Notes: generated by a model from the letters alone, not told the origin. Positions 1-9,144 are shown, counted from the first letter of the stretch. The stretch: DNA of 64,000 nt from CAVSXS01 sp963767715 (GCA_963767715.1 CAVYFA010000009.1:124001-188000), one strand, 5' to 3'. Made by a program: numbers and translations.

Positions 1-1
1 G

Positions 2-169
2 ATGAATAAAATCTGGGGCTATGATTATTATGGCGACGGGCACATCATCGATGTCCATATTAGCGCGCTGCGTAAGAAGATAGAGGCAAATTCGGAGTAT
101 CGTTACATCAAGACGGTCTGGCGCGTCGGCTATAAATTCGAAGTTGGGACGCGAGCAGTATCAACATAA
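2..169 (+). CDS. Response regulator, C-terminal DNA-binding end (partial)
   Basis: The reading frame enters from outside the window and stops with TAA at 167-169. The 55 visible residues are the end of an OmpR/PhoB-type winged-helix domain: a WGYDYYGDG segment, the recognition-helix pattern VDVHISALRKKI-like (here IDVHISALRKKIE), and the terminal hairpin RYIKTVWRVGYKF. Such proteins are phosphorylated on an N-terminal receiver domain (outside this window) and bind promoter DNA. A histidine kinase follows on the same strand within about 90 bases, so the two probably form a two-component system. The true start cannot be seen. Confidence 0.9.
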   Translation: MNKIWGYDYYGDGHIIDVHISALRKKIEANSEYRYIKTVWRVGYKFEVGTRAVST

Positions 170-261
170 ACGGGCATTCTATCTCGCCTGTACGGGAGGG
201 GGTGTGGTAGAGCAGGGTGGGGACGCTTGCGTCGCCCTCGGTCCGTACGGAAAGGGCTTCC

Positions 262-1908
262 ATGCAACAGGGTCTCAAGCGGGTTCGCTGGTGGCAAAGC
301 ATTCGCTGGCGACTGGCGATCGGGTCTATTCTAGTCTCGCTGCTGGCAACAACACTGCTGGCAATCGGCGTCATCATCGCCGTCAACTACTACTATGGCG
401 TTGACCAGCGCCAGCAGTTAACGCAGATTGCCTCGATCACCGCTCAGCGTATAGGCATCAGCTACGATGAGAGCGGCAGTATTACGAAGGCGACCAACAG
501 TGTATTGCCGAACACGCCCACTCAGAATGCTCAAAACCCAGAGAACCTGCTGCTGGTTCTCACGTACGCCCGCAATGCTACGACCGGGAAGCGCTCGCTC
601 GTCCTGCTCTATCCCCACTTTAATGCCGGTCCGAACGCGCAGAGCGGGCAGCCGGGTCTGAGGCTCGCAGAAATCCTGCTGGCCGGAAACGATCCGTCGC
701 TGCAACAGGGCGACTACGCGAAACTGGCCAGTTCGATCACCAGCGCGTTTCGCGGCACCTCGACGGTCGGAGACATCGGCAAGACGGGCCCGGGCGCGTC
801 TCCGCGCACGTTCGTCACACAGCCCATCTTCGCCGGGGGACAGCCCGGCGGTCCGGTTGTTGGTGTGACGGTCGTCATACCGCGCTACGCCGCGGATAAT
901 AGCGTGCCGCCCTTCCTGGGGACCGTAACATGGGTTGTGTTGCTGGCGGCCCTGGTCGTCACCATTATCGCCACGCTGGTGGCGCTGCTCTTCTCGCGCA
1001 CCATCACTCGTCCCCTGGCGCGCCTGACAAAGACCGCGCACGTGCTGGCCTCCGGCGATTACAGCGCGCGCGTGGAGACCAGGTCGCGCAGCGAATTGGG
1101 AGAACTGGCGGATACCGTCAACAAGATGGCGAGCCGCCTGGAAAGCGACGTGGAGGAACTGCACAGGCAGGAGCAGGAGCGGCGCGCACTCATTATGAAT
1201 ATCACGCATGACCTGGCGACTCCTCTGACGGCTATCGCCGGCCTGGGCGAGTCGCTGGTGGATGGCGTCAACCAGGACCGCGAGGATTACGAACAGACGG
1301 GCCGCGTCATCGTGCGCGAAACGCTGCGCTTGCGCCGCCTGGTCAAAGACCTGCACATTATGGCGAAGGTGGAGGCCGGGGCGATGCAGCCACAGCGCAA
1401 ACCGCTGAGACTGGCCGCGCTGGTTGACGAGGCCCTGGCGGTGCTCATCCCCGAGTTCGAGCGCGCCAACGTCGAGCCCCGCAACAACATTCCCTACAGC
1501 ATGCCCGTCATCTCGGCTGACCCCGACCTGCTGGCACGCGTTTTCACCAACCTGTGCGATAACGCGCTGCGCCACACCCCATCCGGCGGCAGCGTGACCA
1601 TCGAGGCGAGGCAGGCAGGCAATATGCTCGAAGTGGCCGTTACCGACACGGGCAAGGGCATTCCGACCGCCGCCTTGCCGCGCGTCTTCGACCGCTTCTT
1701 CAAGGCGGACAACTCGCGTCAATCTTCGACCGGTGGAAGCGGGCTGGGGCTCGCCATCGTGCGTGCCATCATCGAGGCGCACGGCGGCACCATTCGCGCT
1801 GAAAATACGCCCCAGGGGGGAGCGCGCTTCATCTTCACCCTGCCTGTCCCCTCGTACAGCCCGGAGCAAATGGCCGGCATGAATACCATCCCCATGAAAC
1901 CGCTATAG
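262..1908 (+). CDS. Membrane sensor histidine kinase (HAMP-HisKA-HATPase)
   Basis: 548 residues from ATG 262, chosen because GGAAAGGG lies 5 bases upstream; a GTG at 217 in the same frame has no such site. Order: first membrane helix (about 15-40), an extracytoplasmic sensor region to about 225, second helix (about 227-250), HAMP linker (about 250-302), HisKA with the phosphorylated His316 in NITHDLATPL, and an HATPase domain with the N box (NLCDNALRHT), DTGKGI and GSGLGLAIV. It autophosphorylates on His and passes phosphate to a response regulator, very likely the one encoded just upstream. The sensor region has no domain I can name, so the signal is unknown. Confidence 0.93.
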   Translation: MQQGLKRVRWWQSIRWRLAIGSILVSLLATTLLAIGVIIAVNYYYGVDQRQQLTQIASITAQRIGISYDESGSITKATNSVLPNTPTQNAQNPENLLLVLTYARNATTGKRSLVLLYPHFNAGPNAQSGQPGLRLAEILLAGNDPSLQQGDYAKLASSITSAFRGTSTVGDIGKTGPGASPRTFVTQPIFAGGQPGGPVVGVTVVIPRYAADNSVPPFLGTVTWVVLLAALVVTIIATLVALLFSRTITRPLARLTKTAHVLASGDYSARVETRSRSELGELADTVNKMASRLESDVEELHRQEQERRALIMNITHDLATPLTAIAGLGESLVDGVNQDREDYEQTGRVIVRETLRLRRLVKDLHIMAKVEAGAMQPQRKPLRLAALVDEALAVLIPEFERANVEPRNNIPYSMPVISADPDLLARVFTNLCDNALRHTPSGGSVTIEARQAGNMLEVAVTDTGKGIPTAALPRVFDRFFKADNSRQSSTGGSGLGLAIVRAIIEAHGGTIRAENTPQGGARFIFTLPVPSYSPEQMAGMNTIPMKPL

Positions 1909-2081
1909 CCAATATTGCTTATCCGCTCGTAACCGGCGTTGCAGCAATGGTATACTTAGATCAACCGTATTTCCCCTACGGAATAACACAATTATGCCGA
2001 TACTATCCTATAACTTACCCTGCGAAAATGATCTTATGCAGCCTGCCAACGAGGGGCTTATTGCGAGTGAAGGAATTTCTA

Positions 2082-4427
2082 ATGACCACGAATACTTCGC
2101 CTACGCCGTCCACTTATGAGCCACAATCCATGCCCGCCATATCACCCATTGAAAGTGTGTCGCAGGAGCTGGTCAATGTACTGCAAAAAATCGTTGAGAA
2201 TGCCGGGGCGCTTCTCGATGTCACAAACTGTTCGGTGGCTTTATTAGATACAAAAACGGGTATGCTTGTTACCCTGGCGACGCTGCATAAGACAGGCTAC
2301 GTGCAACGCAATACGCGCTTTCAGATGAACGAGGGGGTGGCGGGCTGGGTCGCGGAACATCGCGAGCCGCTCATTATCGATGATGTCAGCCTGGATCCGC
2401 GTTTTAAGAAGCTGGGCCGCTCGCCGGTCGGCTCGATAGCCTGCGTGCCTCTGATGGACAAGGGCATATTCATCGGGACGTTGACGCTCAGCAGCCCCAG
2501 ACGCGATGCCTTCGACGAGCGCAAGCAGCGCATGCTGGCTATTTTCGCGGAGCAGGCGGTGCTGGCCATCACGAACGCGCGGCAGGCTGAAATCGCGCAG
2601 CGCCAGGCGGACCAGCTCGGGATGTTACTGCGGCTCTCACAGGGCATCACCACCAGTCACGAAGCCGAAGACCTGTACCTGGCCATCCTGGTACACGTCC
2701 AGCGTCTTGTCCCTTCCCGGCGCGCTGTCATCTACTTGTACGAGGATCTGACGAAGGAGCTGTATCCTACTGCCGAAGCGATAGCTGTGAGTGAACACGG
2801 GCCTACCAGCGAGCACTTCAACGGGAGCGCCGCGCTGCCCCGGCACAAATACGCTGTGGTCAAGTTAGGGGATGTGGCAGGCGAGACGATATTGCTGAAT
2901 CACTCCACGTCGCTGATCGCGTGGGCCGCGGCCCACCGTCACCCGATGATCCATACACCGGTGAGATTTCAGGATGAACCAATACAATCTGCCGCCCCCG
3001 CGGTAAATCGGGGTCCCACGATAAATCGGGGACCTACAGAGTTCGGGCAAGAAGCAAGAGATGAAAGTCATGGAGCGGGCGAGGAGTCGCAGCCGGCAGA
3101 GATGGCCGTCCCGCTCGTTTCGAAAGATGTGCTTTACGGAGTGCTGGTGCTGCAGCGCACGGAGGCGTACCTGAGCGAGGAACTGCGCTTGATACGCAAT
3201 CTGAGCGATATGGCGGCTGCCGCGCTGGAAAACATCGCCCTTTTTCATCGCGTCCGCACCGATCAGGAGCAGTGGCGCGCGATCTGGGACGCCAGCTCGG
3301 ATGGTATTGCCCTGCTCGGCGCCGATACCTGCTTCATTGAAGCGAACCCGGCCTTTGTGCAAATGTTCGGCCATAGCCCGCAGCAGATCACCGGCATGGA
3401 ACTCCTGGAATTGTTCGGCTGCTCCGAAGAGGAGCCACAGGCAGAGTGCCAGGGATTGAGCCAAATTCAAGCCGCTCTGCAAACCCAGCGCCCGCTGCCC
3501 TATATCGAGGTCGATCTGCCGATCAAGGGTACCGTGCGCTCGATCGGCCTGAGCATCACTCCCGTCCCACTGGCCGAGGAGGAAAGGCAAGCGCAAGGAC
3601 TCACTCCCGCCCTCACAATGACTACGAGCACACGGTTCTCGTTGATGATTGCGCGTGACATCACCTCTATCCGCGACGCGACGCGCATGAAGGCCAACTT
3701 CCTTTCGATGATAACGCACGAATTGCGCTCGCCCATCAACGCCATCAATGGCTACCTTGATCTCGCGCTGACGGGTATCGCCGGTGATCTGAACGATCAG
3801 CAGCGTGAGTTCGTCCAGCGCGCGCGAAGTGGCAGCGAGCATCTCTATGCGCTGGTCGAAGACTTGCTGCTCGTCTCGCGCGCAGATGCCGGCCAACTGC
3901 GCCTGACGCGCAGCGTGGTGCGCCTGGCAGAGATTGTCGCTAACTCCGTCGAAGAGATGGAACTGACGGCTAAAGATAGCAGCATCGCTATAGAGGTTGA
4001 CATCCCCGACGATTTCCCGCGCTTCTACGCCGATGCAGTGCGTCTCCAGCAGGTGATGCGCAACTTGTTGAGCAACGCGCTTCACTATACGCCTGCAGGT
4101 GGTCGCGTGACCATTACCGCGCGAATTGTAGACATCCCCCACGAATTGGAACAGGCCGATACTTCCGGTGAACTAGAGCCGCCGCCGCAGGCCATCGCCA
4201 TCGAGGTAGCCGACACCGGCATTGGCATCGCCCCTGAACATCACGAGCGCATCTTTGAGCGTTTCTTCCAGGTGCCTCTCGATCAATCCGGACGAGCCAG
4301 TGGCCAGGGTCTCGGGCTGGCCATCGTCAAGATGATCGTCGAACTGCACGGCGGCCACGTGACAGTACGCAGCGAGCCGGGCGCTGGCAGCGCGTTCACC
4401 TTCACAATCCCGGGAATATTATCGTAA
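2082..4427 (+). CDS. Soluble GAF-GAF-PAS histidine kinase
   Basis: 781 residues from ATG 2082, preceded by AGTGAAGGA; the frame is open further upstream to 1947 but that part looks non-coding. Domains in order: GAF (about 20-175), second GAF (about 185-390), PAS (about 400-530, with the DASSDGIALL pattern), HisKA with His546 in ITHELRSPINAI, and HATPase ending in GQGLGLAIVK. No membrane segment or signal peptide is present, so it is a cytoplasmic sensor kinase; the ligand is unknown. No receiver domain or adjacent response regulator is present, so it is an orphan kinase unless it works with the upstream pair. Residues 307-319 in the second GAF come from an in-frame copy of a dispersed repeat (separate entry). 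Confidence 0.9.
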   Translation: MTTNTSPTPSTYEPQSMPAISPIESVSQELVNVLQKIVENAGALLDVTNCSVALLDTKTGMLVTLATLHKTGYVQRNTRFQMNEGVAGWVAEHREPLIIDDVSLDPRFKKLGRSPVGSIACVPLMDKGIFIGTLTLSSPRRDAFDERKQRMLAIFAEQAVLAITNARQAEIAQRQADQLGMLLRLSQGITTSHEAEDLYLAILVHVQRLVPSRRAVIYLYEDLTKELYPTAEAIAVSEHGPTSEHFNGSAALPRHKYAVVKLGDVAGETILLNHSTSLIAWAAAHRHPMIHTPVRFQDEPIQSAAPAVNRGPTINRGPTEFGQEARDESHGAGEESQPAEMAVPLVSKDVLYGVLVLQRTEAYLSEELRLIRNLSDMAAAALENIALFHRVRTDQEQWRAIWDASSDGIALLGADTCFIEANPAFVQMFGHSPQQITGMELLELFGCSEEEPQAECQGLSQIQAALQTQRPLPYIEVDLPIKGTVRSIGLSITPVPLAEEERQAQGLTPALTMTTSTRFSLMIARDITSIRDATRMKANFLSMITHELRSPINAINGYLDLALTGIAGDLNDQQREFVQRARSGSEHLYALVEDLLLVSRADAGQLRLTRSVVRLAEIVANSVEEMELTAKDSSIAIEVDIPDDFPRFYADAVRLQQVMRNLLSNALHYTPAGGRVTITARIVDIPHELEQADTSGELEPPPQAIAIEVADTGIGIAPEHHERIFERFFQVPLDQSGRASGQGLGLAIVKMIVELHGGHVTVRSEPGAGSAFTFTIPGILS
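3001..3037 (+). repeat. Dispersed repeat copy inside a coding sequence
   Basis: Two tandem units of TAAATCGGGG followed by a short CCxAC segment. The 37-base block resembles the terminal repeat of the element at 11284-11781 (TAAATCGG...TAAACCGG...CCTAC). It is translated in frame inside the second GAF domain of the histidine kinase as two NRGPT units. Confidence 0.6.
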
Positions 4428-4457
4428 CCACGCAAATTCTCAAATTCTTCGTTGCCC

Positions 4458-4487
4458 TTGACTAGAGAGCAAAAACCATGCTATGCT
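4458..4487 (+). promoter_or_regulatory. Putative sigma-70-type promoter
   Basis: TTGACT (4458-4463), an 18-base spacer and TATGCT (4482-4487) lie about 100 bases upstream of the small gene at 4588, with no gene between. Assigned by match to consensus only. Confidence 0.45.
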
Positions 4488-4587
4488 GATTCTATGCTTG
4501 AAGGGAGGAGTGTTCCACGACACACTGGCAAAAGTACGAGACACAGGGTCATGCAGGCTTGAGCCTGCACAGCAAAGGAGACAGACC

Positions 4588-4833
4588 ATGGGAATGTTGC
4601 GGATTATGTCCCGCAAGGGCGACGAGCGAGTTGCATGGGATCTGAAAAAAATCGAGAGCAATGATCCCGAAGCTACTGCCGCAATCCGCGAAGCCGAGCG
4701 TATCTTCAACCAGGAACGTGCGCGAGGCGCAACGGCATTTAAAGTAGAGTCTGGTAAACCTGTAGAGCGTATTGAGACCTTTGACCGCACAGCCGAGCAG
4801 ATTGTGATGGTTCCCCGCGTCGTCGGCGGATGA
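4588..4833 (+). CDS. Small conserved protein of unknown function
   Basis: 81 residues from ATG 4588, chosen because AAAGGAG sits about 7 bases before it; the frame is open to 4483 without a better signal. Hydrophilic, with no signal peptide or membrane helix. It has a central acidic/Glu-rich stretch and ends in a hydrophobic IVMVPRVVGG tail. I associate this tail and the GATAF motif with small uncharacterised Chloroflexota proteins, from memory only. It is followed 23 bases later by a membrane-anchored protein and the pair ends at a strong terminator, so they form a two-gene operon. Function not recognised. Confidence 0.8.
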   Translation: MGMLRIMSRKGDERVAWDLKKIESNDPEATAAIREAERIFNQERARGATAFKVESGKPVERIETFDRTAEQIVMVPRVVGG

Positions 4834-4856
4834 GCGGCAAAGGAGCATAAGAGGCG

Positions 4857-5309
4857 ATGTGGGAAACCCTCAGCCTGTTTCTTGGTATCTGGCTGCTGTT
4901 CTTGCTTCTAGCAATCTATTACCTGTCGCAGGCTCCTGATGGGCGCGTTGGACGCTTCCGCGAATCGGTCAGCGAGCATCTCTCTGCTGAGAGTCGCGCC
5001 AAAGTCCTGCTGCGGGAGATGTTGACGGAAAACCAGTTCCAACAACTGATAAAGTTTGGATACCTGGAAGTTGCCAGCCCAACTATAGATAATCGTGTCT
5101 ACCGCATACCCGGTTCAGGCGGCCTGGTCAAGGTCTACGAGCGTGGCTGTGCGGTGATGGAGCTATGCTTACAGCCGGCAGAGCCGCTTCCCGATGGTGA
5201 TGTGGTGGTGATGCATAAATTGATGATCGAGGCGAATGAACAGGAATACCTGCAAAAGGCTAATCATTTCGCTCCTGGCATCATTTCCCTACGCTGCCAA
5301 CACCTGTAA
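4857..5309 (+). CDS. N-terminally membrane-anchored protein of unknown function
   Basis: 150 residues. One hydrophobic segment (about 6-23) at the N-terminus and a soluble remainder of mixed alpha/beta character with one Cys pair in the second half (CAVMELC). The soluble part has a YRIPGSGGLVKVYERG segment that reads as a small beta-rich domain. No catalytic motif is recognised. It is the second gene of the operon with the preceding 81-residue gene and is followed directly by the terminator at 5328-5376. Confidence 0.78.
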   Translation: MWETLSLFLGIWLLFLLLAIYYLSQAPDGRVGRFRESVSEHLSAESRAKVLLREMLTENQFQQLIKFGYLEVASPTIDNRVYRIPGSGGLVKVYERGCAVMELCLQPAEPLPDGDVVVMHKLMIEANEQEYLQKANHFAPGIISLRCQHL

Positions 5310-5327
5310 AACGCCGACGAATAGTGC

Positions 5328-5376
5328 AACGCCGTCGTAGGAACGTGATATATTGCGTTCCTACGACGGCGTTTTT
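5328..5376 (+). terminator. Rho-independent terminator
   Basis: Perfect 18-bp stem (5328-5345 pairs with 5356-5373), a 10-base loop, and a T run at 5372-5376. It lies 18 bases after the preceding stop codon. Confidence 0.93.
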
Positions 5377-5439
5377 CCTCCGCTGAACTTTCTTCCCCAG
5401 ATTACGTATATATTTCTTGAGAGATCCGAAAACAAACAC

Positions 5440-5468
5440 TCGACTGAATACACGAATCCAGGTATAAT
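5440..5468 (+). promoter_or_regulatory. Putative promoter of the zinc-ribbon kinase gene
   Basis: TCGACT (5440-5445), 17-base spacer and a perfect TATAAT (5463-5468), about 75 bases before the kinase start at 5544 and downstream of the terminator. Confidence 0.55.
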
Positions 5469-5543
5469 CAGCGATAAGTGGTAGTGATAATCAATGCCAG
5501 ATCCAGGTAAAAGATTGGAATAATTAAAGAAGGTAAGTGCGCT

Positions 5544-6590
5544 ATGATATGCCCCTACTGCCATACAGAAAATCGCGACGGCGTTAGCTATTGCAGCAAC
5601 TGCGGCAAATATATTGGCGCCGGGCCGGCTCCCTCCCAGACAACGACCGGCGGCAGCACCGTGCATTCCCGCACGCTGACGGTGGGAACGGCCCTGCAAG
5701 GTGGCCGCTACATGATCAAAAAGGTGCTGGGCGAGGGAGGTATGGGCGCGGCCCTGCTGGCAACGGACAAGCGCCTGGATAACAAGCCGGTGGTCATAAA
5801 AGAGCTGATCTCCGACAACAGCGATCCGGGGAAGTTCAAAGAGGATGAGAGAAACTTCAAGCAGGAAGTGGTGACGCTGGCCCACCTGGACCACCCGCTC
5901 ATACCGAACGTTACCGACAATTTCGAGGAAAACTCGCGCTACTTCATGGTGCAGGAGTATGTGGAGGGCGAGAACCTGGAAGATCGCCTCGATCATCTCC
6001 AGGCGCCGATGAAAGAACGCGAAGTGCTGAGCTACGCTTCCCAGGTGCTCGACGTGCTGGAATACCTGGCGCAGCAGACCCCGCCGATCGTGCACCGCGA
6101 CATCAAGCCTGCCAATATCATCATCAGCGACAAGGACAAGCGCGCGCACCTGGTCGACTTTGGCATCGCGCGCGCCGAAGTGGCCAAGAACGCCAGGCGC
6201 AAACAAACCTCGGCGCTCGGCACGCCCGGCTACGCGCCGCCCGAGCAGTACCAGGGCAATGCCGATCCGCGCTCAGACCTGTACGCGCTGGGAGCGTCGC
6301 TGCACCACCTGCTCAGCAATCGCGACCCGCGCAATTTCCCGCCATTCTCGTATCCTCCGTTACGCACCGTCAACCCGCTGATCTCCGCGGACACCGAACG
6401 GGTAATCGCGAAGGCGGTCAACAACGATGTCACCCAGCGATACCAGAGCGCCACGGCTATGAAACGTGACATCGATGACATCTTGCTCAAACGCTTCGGC
6501 GTCTCAGGGACGATGAGCACTTATACGCTGGGTAATTCAGTGCCGGTGCCCGCGGTTCCACCCGCCGGTACGGGCAGCTTATGCCGCTAA
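5544..6590 (+). CDS. Zinc-ribbon Ser/Thr protein kinase (N-terminal part of a frameshifted fusion)
   Basis: 348 residues from ATG 5544 (AGAAGG upstream). It begins with a CPYC...CSNC zinc ribbon (residues 3-20), followed by a complete Hanks-type kinase domain (about 55-320): glycine loop LGEGGMG, VVIKE lysine, catalytic HRDIKPAN, VDFG, and an APPEQY P+1 segment. The frame stops at 6590, but the next frame continues without interruption from about 6575 as a Pro/Gln-rich linker into a membrane helix and a solute-binding domain (next entry). One extra base near 6570-6580 would explain the split. The intact product would be a membrane receptor-like kinase of about 925 residues. Confidence 0.88.
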   Translation: MICPYCHTENRDGVSYCSNCGKYIGAGPAPSQTTTGGSTVHSRTLTVGTALQGGRYMIKKVLGEGGMGAALLATDKRLDNKPVVIKELISDNSDPGKFKEDERNFKQEVVTLAHLDHPLIPNVTDNFEENSRYFMVQEYVEGENLEDRLDHLQAPMKEREVLSYASQVLDVLEYLAQQTPPIVHRDIKPANIIISDKDKRAHLVDFGIARAEVAKNARRKQTSALGTPGYAPPEQYQGNADPRSDLYALGASLHHLLSNRDPRNFPPFSYPPLRTVNPLISADTERVIAKAVNNDVTQRYQSATAMKRDIDDILLKRFGVSGTMSTYTLGNSVPVPAVPPAGTGSLCR

Positions 6591-6759
6591 TGCTCCGACG
6601 CTGCCCAACCAGCCCGCGCGCCAACAACAGAGACAGGCGCCCATTACTCCGCTGCCGCCCCTCGGCCCGGCGTTCCAGCCAGGCGCCTATGGCCAGCAGC
6701 AGATCCAGAAGCCCAGGCGAGGCAGCAATGTAGGACTCAACTTCGTCCTTCTTATCCTG

Positions 6760-8331
6760 GTGATTGTGTTGCTCTTCGCCTTCGGTTTCGGCGCCTACTT
6801 TTACTTCCAGCATCAGGGCTCCCCTTCAGGCAGCGGCACCAGCACCTCGACGCCTGTAGTAGCCAGCAGTCCGATTCCGGCCAGCGGCATTGGCGTCATA
6901 AAGCAGGGAGGCGAGACCATTGGCATCAGCGACGGCTCTTACGCTCTTGATACAGCGGCCGGTCGCCCTAGCAGCAGCGATATGACGGCGGCAGCGGCAA
7001 TGCTCCAGAGCGGCAATACGAGCGGAGCTGAAGCCTTATGGAGCAAAGCCATCGGAGAAGATTCAAATAATGCGGAAGCGCTCATCTACCAGGAGGATCA
7101 GAGTGTCCTGGCCTCTGGCAATCCCTATATTGACATCGTGGTTGCCACGATGCTTTCCGGCGATTCAGGCACGGTAGGTGTCGGGCGCGACGACTTGCAA
7201 GGTGCCTATGTCGCACAGAAAGCCTATAACGACGGTCATCTACTGCCCAACGGGGTACAGGTGCGCCTGCTGGTTGCCAGTTCCGGCAGCCAGGCAGCCT
7301 ATGCCACCATCATCGCACAGCAGATAGTACAACTCGCCAAAGCCGATAATCAACACTTTGTTGGCGTGATGGGCTGGCCATTTAGCGGGCAAGCTACTAA
7401 TGCCATCAAAGTCCTGGCCCAGGCGCATATCCCGATGGTCTCACAAACGGCCTCCAGTGACGCATTGACGAAGATCTCGCCCTACTTCTTACGCGTGGCT
7501 CCAGCCAATTTGAGCCAGGGTATTGCAGGTGCGAAATACGCCGAACAGACGCTGCACGCGCATAATGTTGTTCTGTTTGTCGACAATCTTAACTCGTACA
7601 CTCAGAGCCTGGCAAAGGCCTTTAGCCAGCAGTTTACCAGCGATGGGAACAAAATTGTTGCCACCGAGCAATACACCGTTGGCAAACCGAACAATTTCAG
7701 CCAGTTGCTGTCCGACGCCGAGTCGCATAACCCCGATCTGATCTACTTCTCAGGTTATGCCAGCGATGCCAGCGTTCTCCTGACCCAGCTTCCCACCAGC
7801 GGTCCATACGCCAACCTGAACATTCTGGGCGGAGACGCACTCTATGAAGTGCAGGGCTACCCGAGCAGCGCGCATTTCGCAATCTCGCGCATGCGTTTCA
7901 CCACTTTCGCCTATCCCGACGAATGGCAGGTGTTATGCGGCAGCGGGCAAAAATTTGCCTGCTCTCCTCCGCCTTTCTTCCAGCAGTACATTTCCGCGTT
8001 TGATCCAAACCACCAGCACACCGGGAATCCCTACGGCTTCACCCGTGCCGATGGCGACGCCATCCTCTCTTACGATGCGACGGTCGCCATGCTGACCGCC
8101 AGTCAGAACGCTTTGACCGGCTCCCAAACGAGCATCACGCCGGCAGACCTGCTGCACGGGCTGCAACAAATCAAGGGCGCGCAGGCCATCCAGGGTGTCA
8201 GCGGGCAGATCGCCTTCGACAGCAGTACAGGCAACCCGGTCAATAAGGCCTTCGTCATTCTGAAGGTGGCGCCGGGCGGCTTCTTCCAGATGGATTCGGT
8301 CATCGGCTGCTTCCAAAAAGGCGCATGTTAG
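6760..8331 (+). CDS. Branched-chain amino-acid-type solute-binding domain (C-terminal part of the kinase fusion)
   Basis: 523 residues from a GTG at 6760, but the same frame is open and coding-like back to about 6575 (linker QQQRQAPITPLPPLGP), so this GTG is probably not a real start. Content: a membrane helix (about 1-18 here), a low-complexity Ser/Thr linker, a short TPR-like helical stretch (about 85-110), then a type-1 periplasmic-binding fold (about 125-515) of the LivJ/Leu-Ile-Val family, with a GWPFSGQ segment and a VSQTASSDALT segment as in ligand-binding receptors. It should lie outside the membrane and bind a small ligand, with the kinase inside. Confidence 0.82.
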   Translation: MIVLLFAFGFGAYFYFQHQGSPSGSGTSTSTPVVASSPIPASGIGVIKQGGETIGISDGSYALDTAAGRPSSSDMTAAAAMLQSGNTSGAEALWSKAIGEDSNNAEALIYQEDQSVLASGNPYIDIVVATMLSGDSGTVGVGRDDLQGAYVAQKAYNDGHLLPNGVQVRLLVASSGSQAAYATIIAQQIVQLAKADNQHFVGVMGWPFSGQATNAIKVLAQAHIPMVSQTASSDALTKISPYFLRVAPANLSQGIAGAKYAEQTLHAHNVVLFVDNLNSYTQSLAKAFSQQFTSDGNKIVATEQYTVGKPNNFSQLLSDAESHNPDLIYFSGYASDASVLLTQLPTSGPYANLNILGGDALYEVQGYPSSAHFAISRMRFTTFAYPDEWQVLCGSGQKFACSPPPFFQQYISAFDPNHQHTGNPYGFTRADGDAILSYDATVAMLTASQNALTGSQTSITPADLLHGLQQIKGAQAIQGVSGQIAFDSSTGNPVNKAFVILKVAPGGFFQMDSVIGCFQKGAC

Positions 8332-8343
8332 GCATACCCGGGC

Positions 8344-8625
8344 TTACCAGCCGGTAGGCAGCGCCTGCAGCATCAGAAGTTCGATGGTACTGAGGAAGAA
8401 GAAGGCGATCAGGAAGGACAGGTCCATCACGCCCGCCGGGCGCACAATACGACGGATGGGGACGATGAAGGGATCGGTGATGCGCGCCAGGAAGCGGATA
8501 AATGCAAAGCGTTCGTCTGCTCCGAACCACGAGGCAAAGACGCGCACGAGCAGTGCGATGATGAGCAGCCCGATGCCATATTTGATGACGCCGTAGAGAA
8601 TCCCATGATCCGGCGGGATACCCAT
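8344..8625 (-). CDS. yggT: YggT family membrane protein
   Basis: 93 residues with two membrane helices (about 10-30 and 68-88) separated by the conserved cytoplasmic loop, including the TDPFIVPIRRIVRP signature of YggT/YlmG. In other bacteria YlmG sits with ylmD/ylmE near cell-division genes and is linked to membrane or nucleoid organisation. Here it is the last gene of a reverse-strand group with a DUF6391-type gene 24 bases upstream, yggS and pgeF. Confidence 0.9.
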   Translation of the reverse strand: MGIPPDHGILYGVIKYGIGLLIIALLVRVFASWFGADERFAFIRFLARITDPFIVPIRRIVRPAGVMDLSFLIAFFFLSTIELLMLQALPTGW

Positions 8626-8649
8626 ATTACTTACTCCTTGCTGGAGGCT

Positions 8650-9144
8650 CTACTCCTGCACAGTGCGTACTTCAACGAAGGTCATGCCAAAGAATTTGCG
8701 GCGGAAGATTTCGGTGACGCGCACTCCTTGCAGATCGGGCAGCGTGGTGAAGTGTTTCTGCACGTATTCTCCCACCGGCCGGGCCGCCATGACGCCCGCA
8801 AAAGAGGAGGCCGCCGCCGATGCGACGCGCGTGCTCGTGCGGCTGGAAGTCATGCCTAACAGCGTGCCTAAAGCCCCCAGCGAGAAGCCGACAACCAGGT
8901 TGGTGCCGCAGTTGGGATGAATAGCCAGCTCTGCCTCGCCAGCCTGCAAACGACTCAGCGCTTCATCCAGAGCCCGGCGCAACTGGCCGAGGTCCACGTC
9001 GCCAAAGATGGTGAACCCTTTTGAATTGGAGCGTGCGCTGATACGCAGGTTGGGAATATAACCGCTCAATATGGTAATGGTGGCGTGTTCGAGCGCGTGA
9101 TTCTGGCGAATACGACGTCCAAACAACAAATCCTCTGTCTTCAT
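8650..9144 (-). CDS. DUF6391-type protein
   Basis: 164 residues if it starts at ATG 9144 (MKTEDLLFGRR); the frame is open to 9240, and another ATG lies at 9165. A TATAAT box on this strand lies 4 bases before ATG 9144, which could mean leaderless translation. Features: a LEHATITIL segment near the N-terminus, a conserved NCGTN motif mid-protein and a small hydrophobic/Gly stretch after it. I assign DUF6391 from these motifs by memory; function is unknown. It occupies the position between yggS and yggT where sepF often lies in ylm clusters. Confidence 0.72.
   Translation of the reverse strand: MKTEDLLFGRRIRQNHALEHATITILSGYIPNLRISARSNSKGFTIFGDVDLGQLRRALDEALSRLQAGEAELAIHPNCGTNLVVGFSLGALGTLLGMTSSRTSTRVASAAASSFAGVMAARPVGEYVQKHFTTLPDLQGVRVTEIFRRKFFGMTFVEVRTVQE

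Noticed and set aside
418..1869. Long reverse-strand open frame (483 codons) opposite the first histidine kinase
   Set aside because: Composition is that of an antisense shadow of a GC-rich gene (Arg/Ala/Gly-rich, no domain, no ribosome-binding site); the forward frame has complete kinase motifs.
2865..4142. 425-codon reverse frame opposite the GAF/PAS kinase
   Set aside because: Antisense shadow; no motif and the forward strand is clearly coding.
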